Source of the DNA: Streptomyces sp. AC1-42W
GTDB lineage: Bacteria > Actinomycetota > Actinomycetes > Streptomycetales > Streptomycetaceae
Assembly (NCBI RefSeq): GCF_003248355.1
Contig: NZ_QKWY01000001.1
Location: forward strand, 1,322,001-1,386,000
Length of the DNA stretch: 64,000 nucleotides
Direction of reading: 5' to 3'
The notes under the pieces were generated by a model, which saw nothing but the letters and a program-made list of their open reading frames with translations, searched no databases and was not told the DNA's origin. Made by a program: the position numbers and the translations under genes. Below, piece by piece: positions 1 through 8,762 of this stretch (within the stretch, counting starts at the first letter, position 1; each line of letters starts with the position of its first letter).

Positions 1-99
1 GCCGGTGTCGTCGGGGGCCGCGGCGGCGTCGGCAGACCGGTCCCTGGGGGCCCAGCCCGGCGGGCCGGTCTCCCCGTTCTGCTGTGGCTCGTCGCTCAT
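1..99 (-). CDS. N-terminal part of an unrecognised protein
   Basis: Only the first 33 codons lie in the window; the gene runs off the left edge. The ATG at 99 is preceded, on the minus strand, by an AGGAG about 11 nt upstream. The visible peptide starts MSDEPQQNGE and is hydrophilic, rich in Pro, Ala and Asp, with no membrane segment or signal peptide so far. It is divergent from the ABC exporter genes to its right. No family can be assigned from this piece. Confidence 0.5.
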   Translation of the reverse strand, partial: MSDEPQQNGETGPPGWAPRDRSADAAAAPDDTG

Positions 100-209
100 G
101 TCGGTGCAGACTCCTCGGCAGCGGTCAGTTCCCCCATAGTGCCCTTTTCTGTCTCATAACCCTCGGAACATCTGCCGAAAAACGGTCGCGGCGGCCGGCC
201 CGGCCGGGC

Positions 210-215
210 TAGGGT
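210..215 (+). promoter_or_regulatory. Candidate -10 box (TAGGGT) for the ABC-2 exporter operon
   Basis: TAGGGT fits the actinobacterial TANNNT -10 pattern. It lies 8 nt before a TTG and 11 nt before the GTG at 227, and no Shine-Dalgarno sequence is visible between it and either codon. The transcript would therefore be leaderless or nearly so. No convincing -35 was identified. Confidence 0.4.
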
Positions 216-226
216 TCTGCGCTTTG

Positions 227-1072
227 GTGTCCACGCGCGGTGCGGCACCCGTGAGCGGGGAGGCGGTTGCTGTGCGGGTCTACGCGGTGGTCGCGGCGGG
301 TGGTTTCCGCCGTTATGCCACCTATCGGATCGAGACGGCGGCGGGGGTGTTCACCAACACCGTCTTCGGCTTCATCCTCGCCTACACCTACCGGGCGTTG
401 TGGGACGAGCGGCCCCACCTGGGCGGTTACGACATGCCGCAGGCCCTCACCTTCGTCTGGCTGGGCCAGGCCCTGCTGATGACCTGCGTGATGATGGGCG
501 GCGGCTTCGAGGACGAGCTGATCGAGCGCATCCGCACGGGCGACATCGCGGTGGACCTCTACCGGCCGGTCGACCTCCAGCTGTGGTGGCTGGCGCAGGA
601 CTTGGGGCGGGCGGCCTTCCATCTGCTGGGGCGCGGCATCGTGCCGATGGTGCTCGGCGCGCTCGCCTTCGACCTGGCGCTTCCGGGGTCCCCCGGCCCC
701 TGGCTGGCGTTCCTGGTGGCGGTGGCGCTCGGCGTGGTGGTGAGCTTCGCGATCCGCTATCTGGTGGCGCTGTCCGCCTTCTGGCTGATGGACGGGGCGG
801 GCGCGGCGCAGATCGCGTTCCTGGCCGGGCTGTTCTTCACCGGGATGCTGCTGCCGCTGAGCCTGTTCCCGGGGCTGCTGGGCGAGGTGGCGCGGGCGCT
901 GCCGTGGTCGGCGCTGCTCCAGCTGCCGGCCGATGTGTTCCTGGGGAAGCACACGGGCTGGGGCCTGGTGCGGGTGTACGCGTTCCAGGCGTCCTGGGCC
1001 GCGGTGTTGCTGCTCCTGGGGCGGCTGGTGCAGTCGGCGGCGACGCGGAGGGTGGTGGTCCAGGGTGGCTGA
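227..1072 (+). CDS. ABC-2 type transporter permease (first of two)
   Basis: The 281-residue integral membrane protein has about six hydrophobic segments and the plan of ABC-2 permeases of the COG4587 group. It is the first gene of a permease-permease-ATPase exporter. The N-terminal half carries the conserved stretch around RTGDIAVDLYRPVD, a typical cytoplasmic loop of this family. The stop overlaps the start of the next permease (GTG at 1065), so the two are translationally coupled. Start choice is uncertain: TTG 224, GTG 227 or GTG 251 are in frame, and 227 is used here. The substrate is unknown; the family is usually annotated as an uncharacterised export system. Confidence 0.85.
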   Translation: MSTRGAAPVSGEAVAVRVYAVVAAGGFRRYATYRIETAAGVFTNTVFGFILAYTYRALWDERPHLGGYDMPQALTFVWLGQALLMTCVMMGGGFEDELIERIRTGDIAVDLYRPVDLQLWWLAQDLGRAAFHLLGRGIVPMVLGALAFDLALPGSPGPWLAFLVAVALGVVVSFAIRYLVALSAFWLMDGAGAAQIAFLAGLFFTGMLLPLSLFPGLLGEVARALPWSALLQLPADVFLGKHTGWGLVRVYAFQASWAAVLLLLGRLVQSAATRRVVVQGG

Positions 1073-1943
1073 CGTGGCCGAGGCGGCCGAGGCCGCGGTG
1101 GAGCCGGCGCCGGTGACGGCGTACGAACCGAGGTCCCGGCTGGTCGAGGGGGTCCGGGCGTACGGCCTGATCGTCGCGATGTGGCTGCGCTCGACGATGG
1201 CGTACCGGGCGTCGTTCCTGATGACGGCGTTCGGGAACTTCGTGGCGACGGCGTTCGACTTCGTGACGATCCTGCTGATGTTCGCGCACGTCGACGCGCT
1301 GGGCGGCTACACGCTCCCGGAGATCGCACTGCTGTACGGGGCGTCGGGGACGGCGTTCGGCCTGGCGGACCTGCTGATGGGGTCGATGGACCGGCTGGGC
1401 CGCCGGGTCCGCGACGGCACGCTGGACACGCTGCTGGTGCGGCCCGTTCCGGTCCTGGCGCAGGTGGCGGCCGACCGGTTCGCGCTGCGCCGTCTTGGCC
1501 GGGTGACCCAGGGGCTGCTGGTCCTCGGCTACGGCCTGGTGGCCGCGGACATCGACTGGACCGCGGTCAAGGTGCCGGTGCTGCCGCTGATGCTGCTGAG
1601 CGGGGCGGTGATCTTCGGTTCGCTGTTCGTGGCGGGGGGCGCGTTCCAGTTCGTCGCGCAGGACGCCTCGCAGGTGCAGAACTCGTTCACGTACGGCGGG
1701 AACACGCTGCTCCAGTACCCGCCGACGGTGTTCGCGCAGGACCTGGTGCGCGGCGTGACGTTCGTGGTGCCGCTGGCCTTCGTGAACTGGCTGCCCGCGC
1801 TGTATCTGCTGGACAGGCCGCTGCCGCTGGGGCTGCCGGACGGGGTGGCGTTCCTGCCGCCGGTCGTGGCGGCGGTGTGCGCGACGGCGGCGGGGCTCGC
1901 GTGGCGCAGGGGGCTGCGGTCGTACCGCAGTACGGGAAGTTGA
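1065..1943 (+). CDS. ABC-2 type transporter permease (second)
   Basis: This 292-residue membrane protein resembles COG3694 permeases, the usual partner of the preceding gene. The start is the GTG at 1065, 8 bp inside the upstream gene, with GGAGGG at about 1047-1052 as ribosome binding site. An open frame continues upstream but is only GC-rich shadow. About six hydrophobic segments follow a polar N-terminus of roughly 30 residues, and the loop DGTLDTLLVRPV matches the equivalent loop of its partner. Together they would form the heterodimeric membrane channel energised by the ATPase that starts 24 bp downstream. Confidence 0.87.
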   Translation: MADVAEAAEAAVEPAPVTAYEPRSRLVEGVRAYGLIVAMWLRSTMAYRASFLMTAFGNFVATAFDFVTILLMFAHVDALGGYTLPEIALLYGASGTAFGLADLLMGSMDRLGRRVRDGTLDTLLVRPVPVLAQVAADRFALRRLGRVTQGLLVLGYGLVAADIDWTAVKVPVLPLMLLSGAVIFGSLFVAGGAFQFVAQDASQVQNSFTYGGNTLLQYPPTVFAQDLVRGVTFVVPLAFVNWLPALYLLDRPLPLGLPDGVAFLPPVVAAVCATAAGLAWRRGLRSYRSTGS

Positions 1944-1966
1944 ACCGGGACGGGAGAGGAAACGGC

Positions 1967-2959
1967 ATGGGTACGGGCACGGGCGGCGGGCCTGCCTTCA
2001 TCGAGCTGGACGGGCTGGAGAAGGTCTTCGACGTCCGGCGCAGGACCGGCTTCCTGCGCGGCGAACGCCGCCAGGTGCGGGCGGTCGACGGGATCAGCTT
2101 CCGGGTGGAGCGCGGCGAGATGGTCGGCTACATCGGGCCGAACGGAGCCGGGAAGTCCACGACGATCAAGATGCTGACAGGCATCCTCACCCCGACCGGC
2201 GGCTCCCTGCGGGTCGCGGGCATCGACCCCTCGCGGGAGCGTACGCGGCTGGCGCACCGCATCGGTGTGGTCTTCGGGCAGCGCACGACGCTGTGGTGGG
2301 ACCTGCCGCTGCGCGACTCGTACCGGCTGATGCACCGCATGTACCGGGTGCCCGACGCGCGCTTCCGCGCCAATCTGAACCGGTGCGTCGAACTCCTGGA
2401 CCTGGGCGAGCTGCTGGACGTGCCGGTGCGTCAGTTGTCGCTGGGGCAGCGGATGCGCGGGGACATCGCGGCGGCGCTGCTGCACGACCCGGAGGTGCTG
2501 TACCTGGACGAGCCGACGATCGGCCTCGACGTGGTCTCCAAGGCCAAGGTGCGCGGCTTCCTGCGGGACCTGAACGCCGAGCGCGGTACGACGGTGCTGC
2601 TGACCACCCATGACCTCACGGACATCGAGCAGCTGTGCAGCCGGGTGATGGTGATCGACCACGGCCGGCTGATGTACGACGGCGGTCTGGCCGGGCTGCA
2701 CGAGGTGGGGGAGAGCGAACGCACCCTGGTGGTCGACCTGGAGCGCGAACTCCCGCCGATCCGCCTGGAGTCGGAGCCCGGTGTGCGGACGGTGAAGGTG
2801 GAGGGGCCGCGCCAGTGGCTGGCCTTCCCGGCCTCCGCGTCGGCGGCCCCGCTGGTGGCGCGGATCGCCGCGGAGTACCCGTTGGTGGACCTCTCGGTGC
2901 GGGAGCCCGACATCGAGGCCGTCATCGCCCGGATGTACGCGTCGGCCACCGCTCCGTAG
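1967..2959 (+). CDS. ABC transporter ATP-binding protein
   Basis: The 330-residue cytoplasmic ATPase completes the ABC-2 exporter. Visible motifs are Walker A GPNGAGKST, signature LSLGQRMRGD, Walker B VLYLDEPTIGLD and the H-loop TTHD, in the expected order. The long first strand before Walker A and the C-terminal extension of about 70 residues fit COG4586 ATPases. The start is the ATG at 1967 behind GGGAGAGGA. A much longer open frame reaching back to 1181 is shadow coding over the second permease. Operon context with both permeases makes the assignment firm; the exported substrate cannot be read from sequence. Confidence 0.92.
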   Translation: MGTGTGGGPAFIELDGLEKVFDVRRRTGFLRGERRQVRAVDGISFRVERGEMVGYIGPNGAGKSTTIKMLTGILTPTGGSLRVAGIDPSRERTRLAHRIGVVFGQRTTLWWDLPLRDSYRLMHRMYRVPDARFRANLNRCVELLDLGELLDVPVRQLSLGQRMRGDIAAALLHDPEVLYLDEPTIGLDVVSKAKVRGFLRDLNAERGTTVLLTTHDLTDIEQLCSRVMVIDHGRLMYDGGLAGLHEVGESERTLVVDLERELPPIRLESEPGVRTVKVEGPRQWLAFPASASAAPLVARIAAEYPLVDLSVREPDIEAVIARMYASATAP

Positions 2960-2999
2960 GCCGGTGACGTGAGCGGGTGCGTTCAATAGGCTGCGGGGT

Positions 3000-3683
3000 A
3001 TGACAAGCGAACTTCCGGATATGCGGGCCTCCGACGCCGAGCGTGAACGAGTTGCCGAGATCCTGCGTGAGGCGGTCGCCGAGGGCCGGCTGGAGATGGA
3101 GGAGTTCGAGCAGCGTCTGGACAGCGCGTACAAGGCCCGTACGCACGGGGAGCTGGAACCGCTCGTCCGCGACCTGCCGGCCGTCGGCGCGCCCGCGCCG
3201 GCCCCGGCCGCGGTACGGCCCCGGACCGGTTCGGCGGCCCGCTGGGCGGAGCGCGTCGGCAAGCCGGCCACCTCGGGCGGCGCGTTCGCGTTCTGGGGCG
3301 GGTTCCGGCGCCGGGGCAACTGGACGGTCGGCAAGGTCTTCACCGCGTTCGCGATGTGGGGCGGCGGCGAGATCGACCTGCGCGAGGCGAACTTCGAGGA
3401 CCGCGAGACCGTGATCCGCTGCTTCACGATCATGGGCGGCATCCAGGTGACGGTCCCGCCGGACCTGAACGTGGACGTGCGGGGCGTCGGCATCATGGGC
3501 GGGTTCGGCGAGGACGCGAGGGACGAGTCGGTCCCCGCCCCGGACGCGCCCCGCGTCCGGATCACCGGCTTCGCGCTGATGGGCGGCGTCGGGGTGGAGC
3601 ACAAGCGCAGCAAGGCGGAGAAGCAGCGGCTGCGCGAGGCGCGGCGCGAGCGGGGCCGCCTGGAGAAGGGCGAGGACCGCTGA
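3000..3683 (+). CDS. DUF1707 / LiaF-like C-terminal domain protein
   Basis: The protein has 227 residues. Residues about 8-60 match DUF1707, a short helical domain with a conserved E-x-L-x-x-A-x-x-EGRL core common in actinobacteria. After a Pro/Ala-rich linker, residues about 110-210 form a Gly-rich beta domain with repeated MGG turns (TIMGGIQV, GIMGGFG, ALMGGVGV), as in the C-terminal domain of LiaF/YvqF cell-envelope stress proteins. The C-terminus is a charged Lys/Arg/Glu tail. There is no clear membrane span, so a cytoplasmic or peripheral location is likely. The ATG at 3000 is used; an in-frame ATG at 3021 is an alternative. The role is probably envelope-stress related, by homology only. 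Confidence 0.8.
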   Translation: MTSELPDMRASDAERERVAEILREAVAEGRLEMEEFEQRLDSAYKARTHGELEPLVRDLPAVGAPAPAPAAVRPRTGSAARWAERVGKPATSGGAFAFWGGFRRRGNWTVGKVFTAFAMWGGGEIDLREANFEDRETVIRCFTIMGGIQVTVPPDLNVDVRGVGIMGGFGEDARDESVPAPDAPRVRITGFALMGGVGVEHKRSKAEKQRLREARRERGRLEKGEDR

Positions 3684-3714
3684 CCCCGGCCCCTTCTCCG
3701 GCGGCCCGGCCGTC

Positions 3715-4965
3715 TCAGAGGGCGTCCGTCGTCGGCCTGGTGGCGAGCAGCGTGCCGAGGTCCGGGAGGGCGGCCAGGCGCGCGTAACCCGCGTCGTTCA
3801 GGTGCAGATGGTCGCCGGAGTCGTACTCCGCGCGCAGCCGCCGCGGGTCGGCCGGGTCGCGCAGGGACGCGTCGAAGTCGAGGACCTCGTCGAAGACGCC
3901 GCCCGACCGGATCTCCGTGTTGACGGCCTGGCGCACCCGCTCCCCGTCGGCCGTCCAGTTGCGCCAGCCGCCGTACGGCATGAGGGTCGCGCCGATGACC
4001 CGCAGGCCGCGTGCGTGGGCCCGGTCGGTGAGTTCGCGCAGGGCGGCGGTGATCCGCGCGGGGTCGGTCTCCCTGGGGAGCGCCTGCACGTCGTTGATGC
4101 CGAGCGCGATGACGACCGTCTTCACGCCGGAGACGCCGAGGACGTCCCGGTCGAAGCGGTCCAGGGCGCGTGGCCCGGTCTCGTCGAGCAGCAGCCGGTT
4201 GCCGCCGATGCCCTGGTTGACGACCGCGTACCGGCCGTGCAGCCGGTCGGCGAGCACGTCGGGCCAGCGGGCGTCGGCGTCGGTGGTGGAGCCGGAGCCC
4301 GCGGTGAGCGAGTCGCCGAACGCGACGATCGTCGTGTTGGCCGCCGTGCCGCCGCCCCGCACGTCCACGGCGGTGAGGTAGCGCCACTGCGTGGTGCTCC
4401 AGGTGCCGCGCTCGTCCTCGGTGTACGAGGTCTGGTGGCTGTTGGGGTGCGCGGTGACCGGCCCGTCCGCGGTCGGGGTGCGCAGGGCGACCACGAGGTC
4501 CGCGTCGGCGCCGACCGGGACGGCGACGGCGTCGCTGACGGTCTGCCCGCCGGCCGCGATCGTGGCGGACCCGGCCCCGCCGAATGTCACCGGGCGGGTG
4601 TTCACGGTGACGTGGTCGACGAGCAGGGGCCGCGTACCGAACAGGTTGGACAGGGTGACGCGGGCCTCGGAGCCGCCGATGCTGGTGTGCACGACGTTAC
4701 GGATGATCCGCCGGCTCTGGTCCCCCTCCTGCGCCGGGTCGGCCACGCCCGTGACGGGGGCCGCCGCCCAGGTGGCGAGCCAGTGCCCGGAGGAGTGCGC
4801 CGGGGCGGCCGGGGCCTTGGCCGCGCCCTGCGGCGCGGTGGAGGCGGCGGCGGTCGCCCGTGGCCCGGTGAACAGCAGCGAACCGGCGAACGCCACGGCC
4901 GCGGCGAGCGCGGCGGTGCCCGCCAGCAGGGCTATGAGCAGGGCGAGACCCTGGCGCCTGGGCAT
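3715..4965 (-). CDS. Secreted SGNH/GDSL-family hydrolase
   Basis: The 416-residue product begins MPRRQG followed by a long hydrophobic stretch and an Ala-rich cleavage region, a Sec-type signal peptide or anchor. The start at 4965 is chosen over an upstream in-frame codon because a GGAGAC sits just before it. SGNH blocks are all present: GDSLTAGSG (nucleophile Ser, about residue 215), GIGGNR (block II Gly), GIND (block III Asn) and DHLHLND (Asp/His of block V). A beta-rich N-terminal domain of about 150 residues precedes the catalytic domain. It should be an extracellular esterase or lipase; the substrate is unknown. It is monocistronic and converges with the DUF1707 gene. Confidence 0.88.
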   Translation of the reverse strand: MPRRQGLALLIALLAGTAALAAAVAFAGSLLFTGPRATAAASTAPQGAAKAPAAPAHSSGHWLATWAAAPVTGVADPAQEGDQSRRIIRNVVHTSIGGSEARVTLSNLFGTRPLLVDHVTVNTRPVTFGGAGSATIAAGGQTVSDAVAVPVGADADLVVALRTPTADGPVTAHPNSHQTSYTEDERGTWSTTQWRYLTAVDVRGGGTAANTTIVAFGDSLTAGSGSTTDADARWPDVLADRLHGRYAVVNQGIGGNRLLLDETGPRALDRFDRDVLGVSGVKTVVIALGINDVQALPRETDPARITAALRELTDRAHARGLRVIGATLMPYGGWRNWTADGERVRQAVNTEIRSGGVFDEVLDFDASLRDPADPRRLRAEYDSGDHLHLNDAGYARLAALPDLGTLLATRPTTDAL

Positions 4966-5062
4966 GGACGGTGTGTCTCCTTGCGGAACGGGGGAGGCGG
5001 GCCGGTGGCCTGCTCCCATGATGAGGCAGCGCGCGCGGGGAACTCGGCGTGCGGTTCGGGAG

Positions 5063-5226
5063 TAGGTCCTTCCTGAAGCTCCAGCGCGGGTGAAGGAGCG
5101 GTGTCCGGTGTCGTCGAATCCAAGGCGGAGGAAGGAGTCGACGCGGAGCGTCGGCGAGTGACGACAACGCCGGAGGCGGCGGCACCGGGCGCTGCGACGC
5201 CGCGGGGGAGCTGCAGGAAGGACCTA
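5063..5226. repeat. MITE-like element with 20-bp terminal inverted repeats
   Basis: The left end reads TAGGTCCTTCCTGAAGCTCC (5063-5082). The right end (5207-5226) is its inverse complement with one mismatch in 20. The 164-bp interior is non-coding but itself rich in short palindromes (for example GACGCGGAGCGTC). It lies between the divergent SGNH hydrolase and DUF445 genes. Size, paired termini and lack of a transposase suggest a miniature inverted-repeat element or a dispersed palindromic unit. A minus-strand open frame crosses it but has no coding character. Confidence 0.6.
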
Positions 5227-5281
5227 GGCTCAGGTAGGCACAATGCGTAGGGGGCGCGGGGTGCCGCGCTGACGCGGACGG

Positions 5282-6661
5282 GTGGAGCGGATGGAACGGA
5301 TCGATGGGACCGGGCGGGCCGCGCGGGGCGAGCTGCCCCCCGGGCCCGGCGGGAAGCGGCGGGACGAGGGCGCGCGGGAGCGCCCCGCGGGCCTCGCCTC
5401 GTTCGCGTACACCGAGGCGGACGAGGAGAAGCGTCGTGGCGTACGCCGGATGAAGACCACGGCCACCGGCCTCCTTCTGCTGGTCGCGCTCGTGTACGTC
5501 CTCGCCACCTGGGCGAAGAACGAGGGGGTGAGCGGCTGGCCGGGCTTCGTCGCGGCGGCCGCCGAGGCGGGCATGGTGGGTGCGCTGGCCGACTGGTTCG
5601 CCGTCACGGCCCTCTTCAAGCGTCCGCTCGGTCTGCCGATTCCGCACACCGCCATCATTCCCACCAAGAAGGACCAGCTCGGGGCGTCCCTCGGTTCCTT
5701 CGTCGGCGAGAACTTTCTCTCCGGGGACGTCGTTCGTGACCGGATTCACTCCCTGGGCATCGGCCGCCGGGTCGGCGGCTGGCTCGCCGAACCGGACCAC
5801 GCGGACCGGGTGACGGCGGAGCTGGCGACCGTGCTGCGCGGGGCGCTGACCGTGCTGCGGGACGCGGATGTGCAGGCCGTCGTCGGCGAGGCGATCACCC
5901 GCCGGGCCAACGCCGTGGAGATCGGCCCCGGGCTGGGCCGGATGCTGGAGAAGATCGTCGCGGACGGCGGGCACCGCAAGCTCGTGGACCTGGTCTGCGC
6001 CCGCGCCCACGACTGGCTCGTGCTGCACGGGGACTCCGTGATGGACGCGGTGCAGGGCGGGGCGCCCGGCTGGACGCCCCGGTTCGTGGACAAGCGGGTC
6101 GGGGAGCGGGTCTACAAGGAGCTGCTGCGCTTCGTCACCGAGATGCGGGACATGCCGGGCCACCCGGCGCGCCACTCCATCGACACGTTCCTGTCGGACT
6201 TCGCGGCCGATCTGAGCTCCGACTCGGAGACCCGGGAGCGGGTGGAGCGGCTGAAGTCGGAGATCCTGGGGCGCGGCGAGGTCCAGGACGTCATCGCCTC
6301 CGCCTGGGCTTCGGTGCGGGCGATGGTGATGGCGGCGGCGGAGGACGAGCGCAGCGAGCTGCGGCTGCGCGCCCGCGCCTCGCTGATGTCGCTGGGTGCC
6401 AGGCTGGCGTCGGACGACCGGCTGCGGGCGAAGCTGGAGGGCTGGCTGGAGGACGCCGCGGTGTACGTCGTGACGACGTACCGGGCGGAGATCACCTCAC
6501 TGATCAGCGACACCGTGGCCGGCTGGGACGCCGACCAGACCTCCCGCAAGATCGAGGCCCACATCGGCCGCGACCTGCAGTTCATCCGCATCAACGGCAC
6601 GGTGGTGGGCGCCCTGGCGGGCCTGGCGATCTACTCGGTGTCGCAGGTGTTCTGGGGGTAG
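5282..6661 (+). CDS. DUF445 membrane protein
   Basis: The 459-residue protein belongs to the DUF445 (YjiN-type) family. After a hydrophilic N-terminus of about 55 residues comes one hydrophobic segment (TTATGLLLLVALVYVLA), then the family hallmark with WFAVTALF and RPLGLPIPHTAIIP, then a long helical charged region, and a final hydrophobic segment at the C-terminus. It is probably an inner-membrane protein with a large cytoplasmic coiled domain. The GTG at 5282 and ATG at 5291 are both possible starts. Function is unknown across the family. A strong hairpin follows the stop. Confidence 0.88.
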   Translation: MERMERIDGTGRAARGELPPGPGGKRRDEGARERPAGLASFAYTEADEEKRRGVRRMKTTATGLLLLVALVYVLATWAKNEGVSGWPGFVAAAAEAGMVGALADWFAVTALFKRPLGLPIPHTAIIPTKKDQLGASLGSFVGENFLSGDVVRDRIHSLGIGRRVGGWLAEPDHADRVTAELATVLRGALTVLRDADVQAVVGEAITRRANAVEIGPGLGRMLEKIVADGGHRKLVDLVCARAHDWLVLHGDSVMDAVQGGAPGWTPRFVDKRVGERVYKELLRFVTEMRDMPGHPARHSIDTFLSDFAADLSSDSETRERVERLKSEILGRGEVQDVIASAWASVRAMVMAAAEDERSELRLRARASLMSLGARLASDDRLRAKLEGWLEDAAVYVVTTYRAEITSLISDTVAGWDADQTSRKIEAHIGRDLQFIRINGTVVGALAGLAIYSVSQVFWG

Positions 6662-6690
6662 CGGCGCGCCGCCGTCCACGCGGCGCGCCG
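6662..6690. terminator. Hairpin terminator between convergent genes
   Basis: CGGCGCGCCG occurs at 6662-6671 and again at 6681-6690. The sequence is self-complementary, so a 10-bp stem with a 9-nt loop forms on either strand. It sits directly after the DUF445 stop codon and upstream of the convergent small membrane gene's stop, as expected for a bidirectional terminator. Confidence 0.6.
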
Positions 6691-6713
6691 GGAGCCGTGC
6701 GTTCCGGTACGGG

Positions 6714-7016
6714 TCAGGAGGCCCGGCGGGTGACGGCCCAGGAGGCGGCGGCGACGGTTCCGGCCACCGAGAAGACGGCGGGCCAGGCGCCGACCTTCCT
6801 GGCCAGCGGGTGGGAGCCCGCGAACGCGGCGACGTACGCGGTGGTCAGCGCGACCGCCGCGCGCGGACCGGCCTGCCGGTTCCACTCGTACGCGGCGACG
6901 CCGCCCGCCGCCGCGAGCGCGACCCCGCCCAGCGGCCGCTTGCGGGTCCACCGCGCGACGGCGTAACCGCCGACCAGTCCGCCCGCCGCCACTGCCGCCG
7001 CCGGTACCTTCGCCAT
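6714..7016 (-). CDS. Small membrane protein of unknown function
   Basis: The product has 100 residues with three hydrophobic stretches rich in Ala, Gly and Val, and a short basic loop WTRKRPLGG between the first two. The ATG at 7016 is preceded by GGAGG with an 8-nt spacer, which decides the start over the GTG nine bases upstream. No family is recognised beyond actinobacterial small membrane proteins. It converges with DUF445 and is divergent from the MFS gene. Confidence 0.7.
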   Translation of the reverse strand: MAKVPAAAVAAGGLVGGYAVARWTRKRPLGGVALAAAGGVAAYEWNRQAGPRAAVALTTAYVAAFAGSHPLARKVGAWPAVFSVAGTVAAASWAVTRRAS

Positions 7017-7143
7017 CACAGCCACCTCCGCCTACGTCCACGTCAGGGGCGCGCCCCGGCGCGTACGAACACGCGCCCCGCGCCTAGCACCGCACCGGCG
7101 CCCGGATCGAGGCTAACTCGCGCTTCGGCATTCCCGTCGCCCA

Positions 7144-7190
7144 GGGGGTGCACACGTGTTTACCCTGGAGGTGAACGCCTGTGCACCCCC
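7144..7190. promoter_or_regulatory. 47-bp inverted repeat, candidate TetR-family operator
   Basis: Two 21-bp arms, GGGGGTGCACACGTGTTTACC (7144-7164) and its partner at 7170-7190, are separated by 5 bp and pair with four mismatches. The palindrome lies about 70 bp before the start of the exporter gene, whose partner gene encodes a TetR-family repressor. Such long palindromes upstream of MFS-TetR pairs are typical autoregulatory operators. Confidence 0.6.
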
Positions 7191-7259
7191 TGTCCGTGCC
7201 CCGCGCCACCGTGCGCACCGCGCGCAGGACGCGCCCCGCCGAGCCCGCAACGGAGAATC

Positions 7260-8762
7260 ATGCCCGCGGAGATACCCGCCCCCGCCACCCCCGCGACCCA
7301 GGCCCCGCACCCGCGCTTCGCGGTGGGCGTGCTGGCCTTCTGCGGGGTCGTCGTCGCGGTCATGCAGACGATCGTCGTCCCCCTCCTCCCGCACATCCCC
7401 GCGCTCACCGGCGCCACCCCGGCCGCCGCGAGCTGGCTGGTCACCGTCACCCTCCTCACCGGCGCCGTCTTCACCCCCGTCCTCGGCCGGGTCGGCGACA
7501 TGTACGGCAAGCGGCGGGTGCTCGTCGCCTCGCTCACCGTGCTCGTGGTGGGCTCGGTCCTGTGCGGGGCCAGTTCCCACATCGGCGTACTGATCACCGG
7601 CCGCGCCCTCCAGGGCGCCGCCATCGCCGTCGTCCCGCTCGGCATCAGCATCCTGCGCGACGAACTGCCGCCCGAGCGCGTCCTGTCCGCCGTCGCGCTG
7701 ATGAGCTCCACCCTCGGCATCGGCGCCGCCGTCGGCCTGCCGATCGCCGCGCTGGTCGTCGAGAACTACGACTGGCACACCATGTTCTGGGTCTCCGGCG
7801 TCATCGGCCTCATCGACATCGCGCTCGTGCTGGCCTGCGTCCCCGAGTCCCCGCTGCGCACCCGGGGCCGCTTCGACGCGCTCGGCGCGCTCGGCCTGTC
7901 CGGCGCGCTGGTCTGCCTGCTGCTCGCGGTCACCCAGGGCGGCGCCTGGGGCTGGACGTCCGGCCGGACGCTCGGACTGCTCGTGGCGGCCGTCGTCGTG
8001 GGACTGATCTGGGGCGCGTACGAACTCCGCGTCCCGACGCCCATGGTCGACCTGCGGATCTCGGCCCGCCCGGCGGTCCTGTTCACCAACATCGCCGCCC
8101 TGCTCATCGGCTTCGCCTTCTACGCGAACTCGCTGGTCACCGCCCAGATGGTGCAGGAACCCAAGGCCACCGGCTACGGGCTCGGCGCCTCGATCGTCGT
8201 CAGCGGACTGTGCCTGCTGCCGGGCGGGCTGTCCATGGTGGCGCTCTCGCCCGTGTCCGCCCGGATCTCCGCCAAGCACGGCCCCAAGGTCAGCCTGGCC
8301 CTCGCGGCCGGGATCATCGCCGCCGGCTACGGGGTGCGGTACTTCACCAGCCACAGCCTGTGGCTCATCATCGCCGGCGCCACCGTCGTCTCCGCCGGCA
8401 CCGCCATCGCCTACTCGGCGCTGCCCGCCCTGGTGATGCGCGGCGTCCCGGTCAGCGAGACCGGCGCGGCCAATGGGCTCAACACCCTGATGCGCTCGAT
8501 CGGCCAGGCGTTCTGCAGCGCCACCGTCGCCGCCGTCCTGGCCAACATCACCTTCCGGGCCGGCGGCCGCACCGCCCCCACCCTGTACGCGTACCAGCTG
8601 GTCTTCGTCATCGCCGGGGGCGCCGCCCTCGCCGCCCTGGCCGTCACCCTCCTGCTGCCGGGCGGCAGGCCCACCGGTACGGGTACGGTCGAGGAGAGCC
8701 GCAAGGCGCCGGGCACCCGGAAGGGCGGTGCGCGGCCGGCGGAGATCCAGGAGGGCGCATGA
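7260..8762 (+). CDS. MFS drug exporter, DHA2-like (14 TM)
   Basis: The 500-residue integral membrane protein has about 14 hydrophobic segments. The loop GRVGDMYGKRRVLV between segments 2 and 3 is the MFS signature (motif A), and a motif-C-like GAAVGLPIAA is seen in segment 5. The ATG at 7260 lies behind CGGAGAATC, and open frame further upstream is not supported. The stop overlaps the ATG of the TetR gene (ATGA). It is likely a proton-coupled efflux pump for a hydrophobic drug or metabolite, repressed by its partner through the palindrome at 7144-7190. The substrate is unknown. Confidence 0.88.
   Translation: MPAEIPAPATPATQAPHPRFAVGVLAFCGVVVAVMQTIVVPLLPHIPALTGATPAAASWLVTVTLLTGAVFTPVLGRVGDMYGKRRVLVASLTVLVVGSVLCGASSHIGVLITGRALQGAAIAVVPLGISILRDELPPERVLSAVALMSSTLGIGAAVGLPIAALVVENYDWHTMFWVSGVIGLIDIALVLACVPESPLRTRGRFDALGALGLSGALVCLLLAVTQGGAWGWTSGRTLGLLVAAVVVGLIWGAYELRVPTPMVDLRISARPAVLFTNIAALLIGFAFYANSLVTAQMVQEPKATGYGLGASIVVSGLCLLPGGLSMVALSPVSARISAKHGPKVSLALAAGIIAAGYGVRYFTSHSLWLIIAGATVVSAGTAIAYSALPALVMRGVPVSETGAANGLNTLMRSIGQAFCSATVAAVLANITFRAGGRTAPTLYAYQLVFVIAGGAALAALAVTLLLPGGRPTGTGTVEESRKAPGTRKGGARPAEIQEGA

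Noticed and set aside
1529..4387. Minus-strand open frame of 952 codons crossing the ABC exporter, DUF1707 and hydrolase genes
   Set aside because: It lies opposite four well-supported genes, has Arg/Pro/His-rich shadow composition and no domain.
4932..5243. Minus-strand ORF across the MITE-like element
   Set aside because: It follows the repeat, not a protein family; the termini and hairpins explain the sequence better.
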